A DNA stretch of 21,753 nucleotides from a virus: positions 1-21,753 of the IMG/VR virus record IMGVR_UViG_3300023278_001741, one strand, 5' to 3'. Below the pieces are notes generated by a model. The model was not told the origin of the DNA, searched no databases, and was given only the letters and a program-made list of their open reading frames with translations. Made by a program: the position numbers and the translations under genes. Numbering within the stretch: position 1 is the stretch's first letter; the number at the start of each line of letters is the position of its first letter. Below, piece after piece: positions 1 through 7,272 of this stretch.

Positions 1-152
1 AAGAAGTTGTAGACCTTACACATCTTATCAATGAATTTGCATTGTTACGAAACAAGTACATCGGCATTACCAAGGCGCTGGATGCAAAACAATTCCAAAT
101 CAACAACATTATCAAACTTAGAGCCGCAGGTCTTGAGGACCTTGGACTCTAA
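1..152 (+). CDS. 3' end of an upstream phage gene (partial, unknown)
   Basis: An open frame enters from the left edge (first full codon at base 3) and stops with TAA at 150-152, giving the last 49 residues of a protein. The tail is mixed charged and hydrophobic (it reads ...LTHLINEFALLRNKY... and ends ...LRAAGLEDLGL) and looks helical. The other two forward frames close within the first 35 bases, so this is the likely coding frame. I do not recognise the family. The next gene starts inside or right at its end, as is usual in this tightly packed region. Confidence 0.55.
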   Translation, partial: EVVDLTHLINEFALLRNKYIGITKALDAKQFQINNIIKLRAAGLEDLGL

Positions 153-393
153 TAGAGTTGTAATACATCAGTTTAAAGCAAGTCTAGATCACAGTGATCC
201 TGATATACTAGCACATGCACAACTAATAGGATGGGAAACAGAAAACCCAACTTTGTGCGAATGGCTAGAACTGTATGCAATACAACAAACAATAGAAACT
301 TGGATAGACCACGATCAAAATGCGTATGTAACACGAATTGTGGCAGAATTACAACAAGAAGATTTTTTGCTTTATAAACTTAAATGGGGTTGA
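142..393 (+). CDS. Small conserved phage protein, start uncertain
   Basis: The frame encodes about 80 residues containing VVIHQFKASL near the start and ending ...LYKLKWG. The opening IHQF followed by an acidic D-P-D segment, and the closing KWG, resemble small unannotated proteins of marine T4-like phages; that is recollection, not a search. No ATG lies where the conserved part begins. In-frame TTG codons at 133 and 142 are the candidate starts, both overlapping the upstream gene, and neither has a well-spaced Shine-Dalgarno. In-frame ATGs at 31 and 79 would overlap the upstream gene deeply and would add unrelated-looking sequence. The gene is followed by a strong promoter. No function can be assigned. 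Confidence 0.55.
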   Translation: MDSNRVVIHQFKASLDHSDPDILAHAQLIGWETENPTLCEWLELYAIQQTIETWIDHDQNAYVTRIVAELQQEDFLLYKLKWG

Positions 394-418
394 CAATCAC
401 AGTCAACGAGCATATACT
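390..418 (+). promoter_or_regulatory. sigma70-type promoter for the 454 gene and ligase operon
   Basis: TTGACA at 390-395 and TATACT at 413-418 are separated by exactly 17 bp, so the -35 is perfect and the -10 is one base from consensus. It sits 36 bp before the ATG at 454, which has AGGAG at 441-445. The -35 lies in an inverted repeat, GTTGAC (389-394) and GTCAAC (102-107 of the same hundred, i.e. 402-407), that could be an operator. Two other promoters in the window share GGTTGACA. The likely role is early transcription by unmodified host RNA polymerase. Confidence 0.8.
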
Positions 419-453
419 AGTAGCATAAGTTAACACAGCAAGGAGAACGCAAT

Positions 454-1140
454 ATGCGCGGCGATCTTTATAATGTAGATACAGTACTAGCACTTAGTAT
501 TGCAATTGATCGAGAGCAAGGATTTATTCGAAGCGGATATGGTTACACTGATCCAACGGGTAAAACTATTCAAGACAATAAGTCTCGTATGGTGTCTGCA
601 TTATCTAACCCAGAACTAGTGCAGGTCAATGACGCTGATATTGAAGCGGCCAAAACACTCAAAGACTATTTTGCTAGTAGCCTTACTTTTAAGAAGCTGG
701 GTATGAGTCTTAACGAGTTTGAAGATGCAGTTCTTAAGATAGTTAGCAATGAAGAAACTGATACATTTGGTGTATCCGTTGCTGCTAGTTTGCCTAACAG
801 TATGCGTCACAGTACCAAACGAGATACTGTAAAAGAGCAACTGGATACACTTATTCCAGTTAGTGCGCCTGTTGGATCATTGCACAAGCGTACACATATG
901 ACCCTGGATGTGGTTGATATAACCTATATCAAAAAGATGGGTGTACACATGGTCACCTGTGTTGAAAACAAACAGAATGTAGTTAAGTTTTGGTTCTCAA
1001 AAGATCCAGATGTTACTGGTATCTTTGAAAACAAAACAATCAATATTACTGGATTTGTAAAAAGCCAAGGCAAGAGCAAATATAGTAATTGTATGGAAAC
1101 CATGATCAATCGAGTTAAGATTGAATCAGTTAAGGAATAA
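454..1140 (+). CDS. Unknown 228-aa phage protein with possible OB-fold C-terminus
   Basis: First gene after the promoter at 390-418, with a clear AGGAG 8 nt before its ATG and a 2-nt gap to the DNA ligase gene, so the two are probably co-transcribed. The N-terminal two thirds is helical and charged. The last 75 residues or so (from about MTLDVVDITYIKKM) alternate strand-like segments with VVKFWFSKDPDV and INITGFVKSQGK, resembling the small beta-barrel domains in some phage DNA-handling proteins. The OB-fold suggestion is from pattern alone. Position next to ligase is consistent with DNA replication or repair, but no catalytic motif is visible and no family is recognised. Confidence 0.8.
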   Translation: MRGDLYNVDTVLALSIAIDREQGFIRSGYGYTDPTGKTIQDNKSRMVSALSNPELVQVNDADIEAAKTLKDYFASSLTFKKLGMSLNEFEDAVLKIVSNEETDTFGVSVAASLPNSMRHSTKRDTVKEQLDTLIPVSAPVGSLHKRTHMTLDVVDITYIKKMGVHMVTCVENKQNVVKFWFSKDPDVTGIFENKTINITGFVKSQGKSKYSNCMETMINRVKIESVKE

Positions 1141-1142
1141 CC

Positions 1143-2456
1143 ATGAGTGTACCCAATCATTGGTATATCCGTCGTCTAGAAGAACACCCTAGTAGACTTA
1201 ACAAAGAACAAATCCTAGCAGATGCTAACAATTCAGATGCAAAGGATTTCTTTGTTGGCGTTCGCATGGCATTAGATCCTCTTGTAACATTTGGCGTCAA
1301 ACAGGTTCCTGTTAAAACAGAACCTGATGGCCCCGGTCTTGCCTTTGACGGCTTTGTTAAAGTAGCAACACAACTACAGAGCAGAGAACTCACAGGCAAT
1401 ATTGCACGAAGTGCAATTGATGCAATGATGAACACCTCAACACAAGCAGAATGGAACGACTTTTATCGTCGTATCCTGATCAAAGATTTGCGATGCGGTG
1501 TAAGTGAAAAGACTGTAAACAAAGTAGTACCAGGTTGTGTTCCTGTGTTTACTTGCGCTCTTGCTCACGACAGTGCCAATCATGAAAAGAAAATGAAGGG
1601 CAAGAAACAGATTGAAATCAAACTCGACGGTGTTCGTGTTCTTGTTGTTATTCACGACACTCACGGCAAGAAGATTGAAATGTACAGTCGTAACGGAAAA
1701 CAGTTTCACAACTTTGATCACATCATTGAAGAAATCCGTGCTGTAGTGCAAGAGTATCCTGTGCCTTATCCGCTAGTACTTGACGGTGAAGTAATGAGTG
1801 CTAGTTTCCAAGATCTAATGAAGCAGGTACATCGTAAGGATAATGTAGAAGCAAACGATGCTGTACTGCATTTGTTTGACACTATTCCGCTAGGCTGTTT
1901 CCAAAATGGTACATGGGACAAGCCACAGAGTTTCCGTAGTGCTATCACTAAACATTGGGTAGAAGAACATGCAAGCGTTTTAAAGCATGTACAAGCATTG
2001 GACTGGGAAACTGTAGACTTGGATACACCCGAAGGCAACAAACGCTTTGTAGAGCTTAATAAAGCGGCTGTAGACGGTGGTTATGAAGGTGTAATGATCA
2101 AAGACATTGATGCACCCTACGAATGCAAACGAACTCACGCATGGCTCAAAGCCAAACCATTTATTGAAGTAACTCTTAAGGTAGTTGGCTATGAAGAAGG
2201 TACTGGACGAAATATCGGACGCCTTGGAGCTCTGGTTTGCTCCGGCAACGACGATGACAAAGAAATCACAGTCAATGTTGGTAGCGGCTTTAGCGATTGT
2301 GATAGAGATGATTTTTGGAGTGTCGGCCATCTTCTCCTTGATCAACTTGTGGAAGTAAGAGCAGACGCAGTTACACAAAACCAAGACGGAACATATAGTT
2401 TGCGTTTTCCCCGTTTTAAAACATTTAGAGGCTTCGAATCAAACGAAAAAATATAA
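1143..2456 (+). CDS. ATP-dependent DNA ligase (T4 gp30-like)
   Basis: Seals 3'-OH/5'-phosphate nicks in duplex DNA through a lysyl-AMP intermediate, as in joining Okazaki fragments. All nucleotidyltransferase motifs are visible in order: motif I KLDGVR at 160-165 with K160 as the adenylated lysine, YSRNGK at 181-186, motif III LVLDGE at 211-216, motif IIIa LHLFDTIPL at 242-250, motif IV EGVMIK at 315-320 and motif V WLKAK at 334-338. An OB-type C-terminal domain follows (VVGYEEGTGR onward). At 437 aa it is slightly shorter than T4 gp30 (487 aa). The N-terminal 150 residues match the usual adenylation-domain extension. AAGGAA precedes the ATG; the stop overlaps the next start by one base. Confidence 0.95.
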   Translation: MSVPNHWYIRRLEEHPSRLNKEQILADANNSDAKDFFVGVRMALDPLVTFGVKQVPVKTEPDGPGLAFDGFVKVATQLQSRELTGNIARSAIDAMMNTSTQAEWNDFYRRILIKDLRCGVSEKTVNKVVPGCVPVFTCALAHDSANHEKKMKGKKQIEIKLDGVRVLVVIHDTHGKKIEMYSRNGKQFHNFDHIIEEIRAVVQEYPVPYPLVLDGEVMSASFQDLMKQVHRKDNVEANDAVLHLFDTIPLGCFQNGTWDKPQSFRSAITKHWVEEHASVLKHVQALDWETVDLDTPEGNKRFVELNKAAVDGGYEGVMIKDIDAPYECKRTHAWLKAKPFIEVTLKVVGYEEGTGRNIGRLGALVCSGNDDDKEITVNVGSGFSDCDRDDFWSVGHLLLDQLVEVRADAVTQNQDGTYSLRFPRFKTFRGFESNEKI

Positions 2457-2836
2457 TGGATGATACTACTACCAAAGAAGAATACCAAGCTGAAAGCACT
2501 ATGAGCAAGGCAGCAACCCTTGCTATGGAACTGAGCAAGGAAAAGGCACGACTGCAAAAAGAACTAGAGGACATGCAACAACAGTTTGAGATTGTTGCCC
2601 CTAGTACTCCTACAGGCGGCCCTGACAGTTACCTAAAGTGGATTGGTGTAGTCTTTGCAGTAGGTGGTATCTTTTTACAAAACGCAGGGTTTGGTGTATA
2701 CGGACAAGTTTGTTATCTACTAGGTGCAACCAGTTGGACATTTGTAGGCATCTATTGGAACGACAAAGCAGTAATGCTGGGCAGTGTTATCCCAGCAACA
2801 GCAACAGCAATGAATTTAGCACAACAACTGCTATGA
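2456..2836 (+). CDS. Small membrane protein with N-terminal coiled coil
   Basis: The 126-aa product has an acidic N-terminus, a predicted coiled-coil helix at about 19-46 (rich in K, E, Q and L), then three hydrophobic stretches at about 59-75, 79-100 and 105-122, likely inner-membrane segments. The ATG at 2456 overlaps the ligase TAA (TAATG), which suggests translational coupling; an internal ATG at 2501 (MSKAAT...) is an alternative start. It overlaps the next gene through ATGA. I do not recognise the family. The membrane location is inferred from hydrophobicity only. Confidence 0.7.
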   Translation: MDDTTTKEEYQAESTMSKAATLAMELSKEKARLQKELEDMQQQFEIVAPSTPTGGPDSYLKWIGVVFAVGGIFLQNAGFGVYGQVCYLLGATSWTFVGIYWNDKAVMLGSVIPATATAMNLAQQLL

Positions 2837-3207
2837 TCTCATATAGCACCAACTGGATGGGCCCAATCAACATGCAATGGTATCGTGAGCGTGGTCTCAC
2901 TAAAATCGTTCGTGAAGTGTTAGAAGAAGACCAAAAGTTTAGCAAACGCAAGAAGGGTGATGTCTGGGAGTATGAGGTTATCACCACACACTACGGTGCT
3001 GGGCGCATCGATATCAGAGATAGCAGTAAAGAAGGGTATGACGGTTGGCACGAATACAGTCTTGCTCCTATGCACGGTGAAGATTGGAATGCTCTAGATG
3101 ACTGGCTGGCAATACTTGAGACTGATGATGTGTGGGAATACGAACATCTTATAGAATTCTTTGAAAAGTATTACGGTAAGAAGATACGGTGGGATAATGT
3201 TGTATAA
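2833..3207 (+). CDS. Conserved unknown 124-aa phage protein
   Basis: The start is the ATG of an ATGA overlap with the previous stop; the frame is open further upstream, but that part lies inside the membrane-protein gene and looks like non-coding shadow. The product begins MISYSTNWMGP and is rich in Trp, Tyr and acidic residues (GYDGWHEYSL, DWNALDDWL, FFEKYYGKK). I recall unannotated marine myovirus proteins with the same YSTNWMGP opening, but have no function for them. It closes the ligase operon; a new promoter follows within 40 bp. Confidence 0.75.
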   Translation: MISYSTNWMGPINMQWYRERGLTKIVREVLEEDQKFSKRKKGDVWEYEVITTHYGAGRIDIRDSSKEGYDGWHEYSLAPMHGEDWNALDDWLAILETDDVWEYEHLIEFFEKYYGKKIRWDNVV

Positions 3208-3244
3208 AACTAACATATTTTTGCAAAAAAACAACAAATAATGG

Positions 3245-3273
3245 TTGACAGTAAGACATCTTGGCTCTATACT
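3245..3273 (+). promoter_or_regulatory. sigma70-type promoter for the 3304 gene
   Basis: TTGACA at 3245-3250, 17-bp spacer, TATACT at 3268-3273. This is the same pair of hexamers and the same spacing as the promoter at 390-418. The gap between genes (3208-3303) is AT-rich and contains this promoter plus AGGAG at 3293-3297, 6 nt before the ATG at 3304. No terminator-like hairpin is obvious between the preceding stop and the -35. Confidence 0.8.
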
Positions 3274-3303
3274 ATACATATAGTAAGAAATTAGGAGAAG
3301 ACC

Positions 3304-3648
3304 ATGCAAGTAGCAGTGATCCATACAGCGTTTGAAGATACCCCTCGTACAGTTGCTTTTGTTGAAGTAGGTGATCGTACTGGTACGGCGGCGCTTGAAT
3401 ATGCGTATGAGCGTACAAACAACATTATGGGTTCATGGAGCCGTCCAGAGCAGTTTATGTTTGATGGTGAAAAGTTTGATAATCCAGACTTTAGCGAAGA
3501 TGTTACTGTTGTAGCAGAACTGCCTGTTTCGGAGCGTACTGGCGAAACAATGGGCTTGCGTTCAACTTCAATGGGCGACCAGATGTTGCTGGGTACTGTT
3601 AAGTACGAAGTTGCTGTTTTTGGTTTTAAAGAAATGGAGATGGCATAA
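3304..3648 (+). CDS. Unknown 114-aa protein, promoter-proximal
   Basis: A strong AGGAG Shine-Dalgarno and its own consensus promoter suggest high early expression. The product (MQVAVIHTAF...) has strand-rich segments with many acidic residues and few lysines, and no cysteine or nucleotide-binding motif. Segments such as TVAFVEVGDRTGTAALEYAY and NNIMGSWSRPEQF give no family match that I know. The stop shares a base with the next ATG. Small, strongly expressed early phage proteins often act on host functions, but nothing in the sequence says so here. Confidence 0.8.
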   Translation: MQVAVIHTAFEDTPRTVAFVEVGDRTGTAALEYAYERTNNIMGSWSRPEQFMFDGEKFDNPDFSEDVTVVAELPVSERTGETMGLRSTSMGDQMLLGTVKYEVAVFGFKEMEMA

Positions 3649-3821
3649 TGATTAGGTTTATTGCAGGACTGTTAATTCTTATTGGTGTTGCGGGCAATGA
3701 TTGCGACGGCGCTTGTGGCCCGGGTATGTCAATTGAACAGATCATGATTTGGAGCACTGTGGGTATATTTCTAATGTGCTGGTCGCTTCCAAAATTAATT
3801 CGGCAGGGATACATTGATTGA
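3648..3821 (+). CDS. 57-aa two-helix membrane peptide
   Basis: ATG at 3648 overlaps the preceding TAA (TAATG), and TGA at 3819-3821 overlaps the next start. The product begins MIRFIAGLLILIGVAG, a hydrophobic helix that could be a membrane anchor or signal-like segment. A short loop with two cysteines follows (NDCDGACGPG), then a second hydrophobic helix at about 31-50 and a basic end. The exact overlaps on both sides and the lack of any other gene in this interval support it being real. Function unknown. Confidence 0.65.
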   Translation: MIRFIAGLLILIGVAGNDCDGACGPGMSIEQIMIWSTVGIFLMCWSLPKLIRQGYID

Positions 3822-4939
3822 TCAATGACCTATACACTACATGGGGAATTGATGACTCGCTAGCAGTTGCCGGCGAGTTTTCTTGCTACGAAAGTGTATT
3901 AGATAAACTGAGTGCATGCACTAAATCAGTCTATGAAGCCGACCCAGAAGGCACCATTGAGCGAGTGTTTGAAATATATCGCAGCATCAATGTAGTGCCT
4001 ATTACCTATTACACAGAACAAGGCCTAGTAGATGCAATTAGAAACTTTGCGCTAAATGTAGGCAATCCAGTTGTAGGTGATACTATTGGACTGGGCAATA
4101 ATCAAGGTCAGCGAATCAACAGATTTTTATTTCCTAACATGATGACTGCGGAGCCAAAGGGTAGAGGTTCAAACAGTCTACGAGATCGATTCTATAACGA
4201 TACTAAACTGCGCCGGGCAATTAGAATTTGTTATGACTTTCGTGATGGCAATAATCCAGTCCATCCTCAATTTATACGAACTGCATTAGAGTTAGTTACT
4301 GGTGAAAACATCACCAATTTTAAACCACTCAATGCACGAGCAATTGCCGAGCATCTATGTCCTTATATGTGGGGCAATATTTACGACTATAGTGCAGGAT
4401 ATGGTGGCCGCTTGCACGGTATCGCTACTAGCAACATGCGTTACAACTATACATGCGTAGATCCGAATACAGAAACAGTAAAATATTTAGAATATTTAAA
4501 TGATGTAATTGCCAACAGTGTTGGTAACTACAGTAATATAGTGTGCAGTACCAGTGAAGACTATCAACCCGAAAACATAGATTGTGCTTTTAGTAGTCCG
4601 CCTTATTTTAATTTAGAAAAATATAGCAACGAAGAGACACAGTGTATGGTTAAATATAGTACATTAGATGAATGGTTCGATGGATATGTTATACCAACTA
4701 TGACTAACATCTATAAAGGACTCAATGATAATGGTATATTTGCCACCAATATTGCCGACTACAAAGCGCCACCGAACAAGGAATACTTTGTTGTGGAGCC
4801 ATGGCGCGAAGCAGCTGAGAAAATTGGTTTCTCACATATTGGCACTATTAAAATGATGCTAACCACTAGACCTGGTGTGGGCAATGATCGCAAGCAGGGT
4901 AGAGAAAAGTGGGAAGGCGTATATGTGTTTAGGAAATAA
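3818..4939 (+). CDS. Site-specific DNA methyltransferase (SPPY class)
   Basis: Transfers a methyl group from S-adenosylmethionine to an exocyclic amino group of a DNA base. SAM-binding motif I appears as DYSAGYGGR at about 190-198, with an acidic loop CVDPN at about 213-217, and catalytic motif IV is SSPPYF at about 259-264. SPPY is commonest in N4-cytosine enzymes but also occurs in N6-adenine ones, so the base is undecided. The 373-aa length suits a single-chain enzyme; the N-terminal 180 residues would be target recognition or an accessory domain. The only plausible start is TTG at 3818, overlapping the previous stop. No restriction partner is nearby, so it may protect phage DNA or mark it. 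Confidence 0.85.
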   Translation: MINDLYTTWGIDDSLAVAGEFSCYESVLDKLSACTKSVYEADPEGTIERVFEIYRSINVVPITYYTEQGLVDAIRNFALNVGNPVVGDTIGLGNNQGQRINRFLFPNMMTAEPKGRGSNSLRDRFYNDTKLRRAIRICYDFRDGNNPVHPQFIRTALELVTGENITNFKPLNARAIAEHLCPYMWGNIYDYSAGYGGRLHGIATSNMRYNYTCVDPNTETVKYLEYLNDVIANSVGNYSNIVCSTSEDYQPENIDCAFSSPPYFNLEKYSNEETQCMVKYSTLDEWFDGYVIPTMTNIYKGLNDNGIFATNIADYKAPPNKEYFVVEPWREAAEKIGFSHIGTIKMMLTTRPGVGNDRKQGREKWEGVYVFRK

Positions 4940-4945
4940 CAAAAT

Positions 4946-5416
4946 ATGAAAGCCAAGTTTGTACAAGCATACATGGATGTAGCAGAACGGTTTGCACAAC
5001 TGAGTAGTGCAACTCGTTTACAAGTAGGTGCGATTATTGTAAAGGATGATCGTATTATCAGTATTGGCTACAATGGTATGCCCAGTGGTTGGGATAATGT
5101 TTGCGAAGAATGTTGTGACGGCGGCGGACCTGCTTATAGTATTGGTTGCAATCACGATCACTGTACTGGTCCTAAAACTAAGCCAGAGGTGCTCCACGCA
5201 GAAGCAAACGCATTAACAAAGTTAGCAGGGTCAACTGAAAGTGGCAAAAATGCCACAATATTTGTGACACATCAGCCCTGTTTAGACTGCGCTAAACTGA
5301 TATATCAAACCGGTATTACTAAAGTTTACTATGCAGAACCCTATAGGCTAGACACTGGGCTAAAATTCCTGGAAAAAAGTGGCGTACAAGTAGAAAAAGT
5401 ATCCAAAAGTGGTTGA
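4946..5416 (+). CDS. dCMP deaminase
   Basis: Zinc enzyme converting dCMP to dUMP, which feeds thymidylate synthesis for phage DNA. The catalytic motif HAEANA is at 84-89 (H84 zinc ligand, E86 proton shuttle) and PCLDCAK at 111-117 provides zinc ligands C112 and C115. A Cys/His-rich insert at about 53-73 (CEECC, then CNHDHC) matches the second structural zinc site of T4-type dCMP deaminases. Length (156 aa) is slightly below T4 Cd (193 aa). It follows the methyltransferase by 6 nt, so the two are likely in one transcript. Confidence 0.93.
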   Translation: MKAKFVQAYMDVAERFAQLSSATRLQVGAIIVKDDRIISIGYNGMPSGWDNVCEECCDGGGPAYSIGCNHDHCTGPKTKPEVLHAEANALTKLAGSTESGKNATIFVTHQPCLDCAKLIYQTGITKVYYAEPYRLDTGLKFLEKSGVQVEKVSKSG

Positions 5417-5440
5417 CATATACCCTAGTGATGTTATTAT
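5413..5440 (+). promoter_or_regulatory. sigma70-type promoter for the AAA+ ATPase gene
   Basis: TTGACA at 5413-5418 within GGTTGACA, followed by an AT-only stretch in which TATTAT at 5435-5440 (16-bp spacer) is the best -10; TATATA starting at 5438 gives a longer spacer. The -35 overlaps the last codons of the dCMP deaminase gene. AGGAG at 5466-5470 lies downstream, 6 nt before the ATG at 5477. It is the least perfect of the three promoters of this type. Confidence 0.65.
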
Positions 5441-5476
5441 ATATATGTAGGTTGTTAAACAATGCAGGAGAAAGAC

Positions 5477-6487
5477 ATGCAAATGATTCGTGTTTTAGAT
5501 GGTGAGTATGGCGGCAAGGCAATAACAGATCAAATGTTTCCTTTAGTCAAACCATTTGCTACTGGTAAAAACGGTGGCTTCATTACAGTTGATGCTAAGA
5601 AGATCGAAGGCTTTCCAGATCGTGAGATTCGTATTAAGTTGCGGAGCGAAAGCGATTATGCTCAAGCTGACGGAGAAAGCATGAGTAGTTGTGATAAGAG
5701 TGACGACCAGCGTATTGCAGAAATTGCAGAACGGTTCCAGATCCTAGAAGATATGACAGAAGCCGCTATTGACGGTGTTGTACGAGGAATGGTAGTTTGT
5801 GGCCCTCCGGGTGTTGGCAAATCATTTGGTGTTGAAAAAGTACTAGATCAAGCAAACATGTTTGATCAACTGGGCGACCGCCCACTCAAATACGAAATTG
5901 TCAAAGGTGCAATGACATCGCTCGGACTGTACTGTTTGCTATACAAGAACAGTGACAAAGGTCGTGTGCTAGTGCTTGACGATTGTGATAGTATCTTGTT
6001 TGATGAGCTTGCACTAAACTTGCTCAAAGGCGCACTTGACAGTGGCAAACGCCGCAAGATTAACTGGAACGCAGACAGTTCAAAGCTGCGTACTGAAGGT
6101 ATCCCAGATAGTTTTGATTTCCAGGGGTCAATCATCTTTATCACTAACTTGAAGTTTGATAATATGATTGCAGGAGGTAGACTAGGTAAGATTAAAGATC
6201 ACTTGGATGCGATCCTTAGTCGGTGTCACTACTTAGACCTCACCCTGGACACTATGCGTGATAAAATGCTGCGTATTAAGCAAATTGTCGCCGTCGGTAT
6301 GTTAGATGATTACCGGTTTACTGAGGCTGAGAAAGACACGGTGGTTAAGTTTGTTACTGACAACAAACATAAGCTGCGTGAAGTATCACTCCGCATGGTG
6401 TTGAAAATTGCAGACTTGTACAAGATGGCTCCTCAAAATGATCGTTGGATCCAACTAGCAGAATCCACTTGTATGAAGCGAGCATAA
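5477..6487 (+). CDS. AAA+ ATPase of unknown role
   Basis: 336-aa P-loop ATPase. Walker A GPPGVGKS is at 109-116, Walker B VLVLDDCD at 164-171, and a sensor-1-like IIFITN at 219-224. A C-terminal helical lid follows with likely arginine-finger and sensor-2 region. I chose ATG 5477 because AGGAG lies exactly 6 nt upstream; the ATG at 5462 is in front of that Shine-Dalgarno. It resembles the MoxR/DnaC-like or gp44-like branches only in general; without a search I would not call it a clamp loader, since the surroundings differ from gp44. It sits behind its own promoter and before a strong hairpin, so it appears to be a single-gene unit. Confidence 0.85.
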   Translation: MQMIRVLDGEYGGKAITDQMFPLVKPFATGKNGGFITVDAKKIEGFPDREIRIKLRSESDYAQADGESMSSCDKSDDQRIAEIAERFQILEDMTEAAIDGVVRGMVVCGPPGVGKSFGVEKVLDQANMFDQLGDRPLKYEIVKGAMTSLGLYCLLYKNSDKGRVLVLDDCDSILFDELALNLLKGALDSGKRRKINWNADSSKLRTEGIPDSFDFQGSIIFITNLKFDNMIAGGRLGKIKDHLDAILSRCHYLDLTLDTMRDKMLRIKQIVAVGMLDDYRFTEAEKDTVVKFVTDNKHKLREVSLRMVLKIADLYKMAPQNDRWIQLAESTCMKRA

Positions 6488-6492
6488 AGTTT

Positions 6493-6537
6493 ATAGACTC
6501 GGCGCTACTCCTGCTCAACCTACTACTGCCGGTCTAT
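6493..6537 (+). other. Imperfect hairpin in the 6488-6597 gap
   Basis: ATAGAC (6493-6498), a bulged T, then CGGC (6500-6503) pairs with GCCG (6528-6531) and GTCTAT (6532-6537), giving ten base pairs around a 24-nt pyrimidine-rich loop. It directly precedes a perfect hairpin. It could be part of an RNA 3' end or a small structured RNA. It is not a tRNA: no acceptor, T-loop or anticodon pattern is present. Confidence 0.4.
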
Positions 6538-6539
6538 TA

Positions 6540-6572
6540 GAGGGGATATTAGCATTTTGTTAATATCCCCTC
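6540..6572 (+). terminator. Perfect 12-bp hairpin, likely terminator or RNA-stabilising stem
   Basis: GAGGGGATATTA at 6540-6551 is the exact inverse complement of TAATATCCCCTC at 6561-6572, with a 9-nt loop. It lies after the AAA+ ATPase stop and before the oxygenase start. The sequence after the stem is ACCCTTTATAAC and lacks a proper T-run, so intrinsic termination would be inefficient. An alternative is a stem that sets the 3' end by RNA processing. Confidence 0.55.
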
Positions 6573-6597
6573 ACCCTTTATAACAGAGAGATTGACA

Positions 6598-7272
6598 ATG
6601 ATAACCGTTAACCAACAAAGACTACAAGAACTAAGAGCAGAGTTCCATGAGCCGTTTGGTCCTGTGATGACCACTGGTGTTATTGGTAAAGAGATCTTAG
6701 ACAACATTAACAAATACAGTGACGACTTCTTTGAGAAAAAGAATACCAAAGACTACGGGCCAGAGCTAGTCGGCACCAATGTACAAGAAGTGCAGTTCCC
6801 AAATGAAACGGCAGAAGACATAGGACTATGTGATGTAATACGAGACCTTGCCAGTTCAATGACAGGGTTTTATATGCAACGCAATAGGATTTACAACCGT
6901 AACCAACCCAAAGCATATCTAGACAGTGTGGACTTCATTGACTTTTGGGTTAACAAAACACATGCAGGTGACTACAATCCTTTGCACAGTCATGGCAGTA
7001 TGTTGAGTGGTATTGTGTATCTAAAAGTACCGCCGGAACTGCATCAAGAAGGCAACAAGAGTCACTACCGCACAGAAGCACACACCGAGTTTCATTGCCC
7101 AACGCAAGAATTGTTTTCCAACAATGCTTGGTTGCTTTTACCGCCAGAAGGCACTATAATACTATTTCCAAGTTGGGTTTCACATACAGCTTATCCATTC
7201 CGTAACCCTGAACTAGAACGCAGAACAATGAGTTTCAATATTAATGTTAAAGTCATGCAAACTAATAATTAA
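6598..7272 (+). CDS. 2-oxoglutarate/Fe(II)-dependent oxygenase
   Basis: 224-aa double-stranded beta-helix oxygenase of the type common in marine T4-like phages (similar to the TIGR02466 family as I recall it). Visible motifs: WVNKTHAGDYNPLHSHG with H130 and H132, SGIVYLKVP at about 137-145, and the distal FPSWVSHTAYPF with H196, followed by an RRTMSFN segment whose arginine (208/209) would bind 2-oxoglutarate. The proximal metal motif reads HxH, not the textbook HxD/E. I start at ATG 6598, 7 nt after AGAGAG; a TTG two codons earlier sits too close to it. Substrate unknown; nucleic acid or protein hydroxylation are both possible. Confidence 0.85.
   Translation: MITVNQQRLQELRAEFHEPFGPVMTTGVIGKEILDNINKYSDDFFEKKNTKDYGPELVGTNVQEVQFPNETAEDIGLCDVIRDLASSMTGFYMQRNRIYNRNQPKAYLDSVDFIDFWVNKTHAGDYNPLHSHGSMLSGIVYLKVPPELHQEGNKSHYRTEAHTEFHCPTQELFSNNAWLLLPPEGTIILFPSWVSHTAYPFRNPELERRTMSFNINVKVMQTNN

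Noticed and set aside
2638-2832. N-terminal extension of the 2833 gene
   Set aside because: It lies wholly in the membrane-protein gene and has a Cys/Trp/Arg-rich shadow composition; the ATGA overlap at 2833 is a better start.
6493-6572. tRNA gene
   Set aside because: The stems do not form a cloverleaf, and there is no T-loop GTTC-type sequence or CCA-like end.
6593-6598. TTGACA as a fourth sigma70 promoter
   Set aside because: It abuts the oxygenase start codon and has no -10 at a suitable distance, so it would produce RNA lacking the start.
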